Positions 60,868 through 64,000 of a stretch of DNA of 64,000 nucleotides are shown in pieces; position 1 is the first letter of the stretch, and each line of letters opens with the position of its first letter. The DNA comes from Fallopia convolvulus. Taxonomy: Eukaryota > Streptophyta > Magnoliopsida > Caryophyllales > Polygonaceae. Made by a program: the position numbers and the translations under genes. The DNA lies in contig OZ024737.1 in NCBI GenBank assembly GCA_964016875.1, positions 30,195,683 through 30,259,682 of the forward strand, written 5' to 3'. The notes below the pieces were generated by a model. It had not been told where the DNA came from. It ran no database searches and saw nothing but the letters and a program-made list of their open reading frames with translations.

Positions 60868-62845
60868 ATGAGTTTCCTCTTCGGAAGGAGAAAAACACCT
60901 GCAGGTTCCCTGTCTTTCTACCCCTACTTATCTCGCTCTAATTTCTATTCGAATCTCGGATTGCCTTCTGCTATTGACTCCATGGCTTGATATTCTGATT
61001 GATCAAAGATGGAATTTTAGGTTTTTTTGGGCAATTCCAGCCTTAGGTGTATTCGAATCTCGGATTGCCTTCTGTTATTGACTCCATGGCTCGATATTCT
61101 GATTGATCAAAGATGAAATTTTAGGTTTTTTTGGGCAATTCCAGCCTTAGGTCTATAAACCTAGGTTTTAAGAATGATGACGAAATCTGAACATTTGTCA
61201 GAGCCATTGAAACTGGATTGTTCTGCAATATGCACTACTGCCTTTTCCTATTTCTCATGTATTTGTTAAGCCGTCTGATTTGATTGTAAGTAGATAGTTT
61301 CTGCAGTGTACTGAATGTTTGTTTTAGATATGGAGCTTTTGAGTTCTGCTATAAAGCCAGATGTTGCATTGTGATCATTCTGCTGTGGTTAGTATCTGGC
61401 TTCTTGATATAAGTTGTTTATTTGGGACATGTTTGGATATATCATCCATTTGCAGAACTTTTGAGGGAGAATAAGCGAATGCTTGATAAGTCGATACGGG
61501 AAATAGAGAGAGAACGACAAGGTTTGCAAACTCAAGAGAAGAAGTTAATTGCAGAAATCAAGAAAAATGCCAAGCAAGGACAGATGGTTTGTGTTTAACC
61601 CGTTTTCTTACACTGTTATCAGTTTGTAATGTGATTTCTGTGTCATAAATGTCTTATATCTCCATACTCACGGGTGAAATGAACAAAGCCCCGTGCATCA
61701 ATTACTTGTGGATGAGCTATGGAGTATGAAGTTTGAAATTGAACTTTCAACTGGAAGAGATATATAATCACTTGCAGATTAGTGCAAGTAGATATCCAGT
61801 TTCTTGTTAAAGATGTTAATAAGGCAAACTCTTTCATTTTCAGGGAGCTGTTAGAGTGATGGCAAAAGATCTGATTCGAACACGCCATCAGATTGACAAA
61901 TTCTACAAACTCAAATCACAGCTTCAAGGGGTTTCTTTGAGAATCCAGGTGAGATTTGTAATGGTATTTTTATTTCTCAAGTTTTTGTTGACATTCCATA
62001 ATGATGTTAGTTATACTTGAAGAAGCTACATGTTTAAATCCTGAAATTATGCGCCTTTGTATCAAAATATCTGATTTCTTTCCAGTTTAATGGATCAACA
62101 CGAGTTGTCTAGTTCCATGCAATACAATAAGAATCATACGATGCAATAGAATAAAATTTAATGCAATGTCTAAAAGGTTCATGTTACTGTTATTTACCAA
62201 TTATGTACCATACATATTGTGTGTACGACAGTTTATTTGAGAAGGCTATTTTGTAATTCATATTTGTGAAGTATTCATGATCTTGTCTTGTCAAATTCGC
62301 TATTTCAGTAGGTTACTATAAAATTATATAAATATACTCCTATGCTGACAGACGCTGAAGTCCACCCAAGCTATGGGAGAAGCAATGAAAGGAGTGACAA
62401 AGGCAATGGGCCAAATGAATAGGCAAATGAACCTCACATCGCTTCAGAAAATAATGAGGGATTTTGAGATGCAAAACGAAAAGATGGAACTTACTAGTGA
62501 AGTTATGGGTGATGCTATTGATGATGCTTTGGAAGGTGACGAGGAAGAGGAGGAGACGGACGAGTTAGTTAACCAAGTTCTTGATGAGATTGGAATCAAT
62601 GTTGACCAAGAGGTACATTTCACTTCTTCTTTTTTATGCAATAGATGCATTCCTTTTCAGTTCTATTATTCTCTAATTTATTTTATGCTTTTTAATTTTT
62701 TTTACAGCTTGTAAATGCGCCCTCTTCTGCTGTATCTGCGTCAGCTGCAAATAACAAAACTCCGCAAGCCGAAGCAGCTGCAAATGATGACAATGGCATT
62801 GACGATGATTTGCAAGCAAGATTGGACAACTTGAGGAAAATGTAG
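60868..62845 (+). CDS. VPS2.1: ESCRT-III subunit VPS2.1 (CHMP2A type)
   Basis: Forms membrane-remodelling filaments on endosomes and is removed by the VPS4 ATPase. Exons 60868-60904, 61456-61586, 61844-61948, 62352-62612 and 62708-62845 join in frame to 223 aa. The N-terminus MSFLFGRRKTPAELLRENKR is basic, then come the long helices of the Snf7 fold (KSIREIERERQGLQTQEKKL; RVMAKDLIRTRHQIDKFYKL; STQAMGEAMKGVTKAMGQMN). After an acidic stretch (EGDEEEEETDELV) the C-terminus ends DDDLQARLDNLRKM, a MIM1 motif for the VPS4 MIT domain. Length and motif order are as expected, and no residue looks out of place. Intron 1 carries a 104-bp tandem duplication. Confidence 0.96.
60946..61153. repeat. 104-bp tandem duplication in VPS2.1 intron 1
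   Basis: The unit starting TATTCGAATCTCGGATTGCC is present at 60946 and 61050 with three substitutions (for example CTGCTATTG versus CTGTTATTG). Confidence 0.93.
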
Positions 62846-63082
62846 TGTTGCTTTGAGTTTGGTTGATGCAAAACTACTACTGAAAATGGGTGGGTTTCTT
62901 TATTTGTGTATATGTGATCATGCGTACGCAAGTATCTTGTGAAAAAAGCTGATATCGATCGAGAATTATTCCTAGCTATTATAATATTGCTTGATGCATG
63001 ACAGTTTATATGACGGCCTGTAAAACAAAAAAAATATTTGGGCCAAATTCTCCCACCAATGACGGCCCAAGCACAACAGTAA

Positions 63083-63260
63083 GGACATCTCCATTGAGGG
63101 GCTCTCAAAAACTACTTAAAAATAAATAAAAAATTATAAAAGTTTTTTTTTTTGTATGAGAGTCCCTCAAAATATAGACTATGAGGGATCGTTCCTCATT
63201 TAAATAATTGCTATTATATTGGTGAAAGACCTATTTAGATCTCTCCCAATATAGATGGCC
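63083..63260. mobile_element. Possible MITE with GGMCATCT ends
   Basis: The left end GGACATCTCCATTGAGGGGC and the complement of the right end GGCCATCTATATTGGGAGAG are inverted copies. Flanks read TAA and CAA, so the target duplication is not exact. Confidence 0.45.
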
Positions 63261-63511
63261 CAAGTTATTGGGCGAAGAAGCAGACATGAACTTTCTTTGA
63301 TCTCTCACCAAAGATAGGAGATTCAACTTTATAATTTTGATTTAGGAATTGAATACAACACCATCACCTCCTAGAGTATTGGAGGATTCAAGCGAATCCT
63401 TAGTGCATGCCAAGTTGGACGTGAAATTAGCTTGTGTCATGACACTCTACATACACTAGTCATAGACATCATTTACTCCTTCCATTTCATAGACATCATT
63501 TACTCTACATA

Positions 63512-63514
<3 letters not shown>

Positions 63515-63586
<72 letters not shown>
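63515..63586. repeat. (TA)n microsatellite
   Basis: About 36 TA units without interruption. Confidence 0.95.
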
Positions 63587-63587
<1 letters not shown>

Positions 63588-64000
63588 CATGCAATGTTAT
63601 TAAACATTTTGTGTATTAATTTTTCGGTAATTGTAAACAAATACTGAGAGTATATACTATATCGTGTGGAATCAAACATTTTGTGTATTAATTTTTATCC
63701 CATCAAATTTAATAAGCGGCTCTTATACCAATGTGAAGTGGAAAAATAGTACAAATTGTTAAAATTGAAGAAGAAAAGACTTAAACTACATTAATACCTC
63801 GAAGATCATAGAGTTTAACTACTAAATAAATCAAAGATAACTAATATTTGAATAAAATAGTAATATATTTTTAATTTTTCGGTTAACCGTTATATGTAAA
63901 GTCGTTAACCGAAACCGAACCGATAAACCGAAAATATTTTCGGTTCGGTTAACCAAACCGAAATTTCAAAAAAGTCAGTTTAGTTAACCTAAAAAATAAT

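Larger units (their letters stand above)
62846..64000. other. VPS2.1 3' UTR and repeat-rich end of window
   Basis: No gene was seen. The stretch holds a possible MITE (63083-63260), an AT microsatellite (63515-63586), a direct repeat AACATTTTGTGTATTAATTT (63604 and 63677), and from about 63880 GGTTAACCG/CCGAACCG-type inverted pieces typical of a MITE end that runs out of the window. Confidence 0.5.

Noticed and set aside
63880..64000. Complete MITE at the window end
   Set aside because: Only one end can be seen; the element would continue beyond the window.

Overview
The window reads as nuclear DNA from a flowering plant, almost certainly a eudicot. It is AT-rich, genes are split by short AT-rich introns, and every recognisable host protein is of plant type (clade A PP2C, CBL calcium sensor, xylem-type papain protease, P-class PPR protein, ESCRT-III VPS2). 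The sequence does not fix the species.

Six host genes can be supported, all on the + strand: a domesticated PIF/Harbinger nuclease of the ALP1-like type (7353-8894), a HAB1-like protein phosphatase 2C of abscisic-acid signalling (34915-38352, 4 coding exons), a CBL2/CBL3-type calcineurin B-like protein (46882-49798, 8 coding exons), an XCP-type cysteine protease (51184-52584, 4 exons), a single-exon pentatricopeptide repeat protein (56960-58396), and VPS2.1/CHMP2 (60868-62845, 5 exons). Exon joins were worked out by hand; each keeps frame and gives a protein of normal family length. They share no single pathway. PP2C and CBL both act in stress signalling, but nothing shows they are co-regulated.

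Most of the rest is mobile-element debris, much of it nested. At 2.4-5.2 kb there is a LINE 3' end and an 815-bp hAT element. At 9.8-11.2 kb there is a PIF/Harbinger MITE and a LINE relic. At 12.1-18.3 kb a minus-strand LINE is split by a 1.87-kb solo LTR and by a 2.5-kb internally deleted Copia element, each with a perfect 5-bp target duplication. At 19.5-28.3 kb lie a SINE, a 1.1-kb retroposon with a 17-bp duplication, a Ty3/gypsy end with its LTR, and a LINE with a 19-bp duplication. At 28.7-33.2 kb there is a Tat-type Ty3/gypsy element whose 3' LTR is hit by a Mutator-like element. At 39-45 kb there is a hAT MITE and then a ~4.8-kb non-coding inverted-repeat element. At 53-56 kb lies a minus-strand Copia relic.

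The least familiar object is the 40.37-45.16 kb element. Each end carries eight short hairpin modules spaced about 50 bp apart. A 39-bp minisatellite in its interior turns into its own inverted orientation, and a hAT MITE is inserted in that array. It has no recognisable coding capacity.
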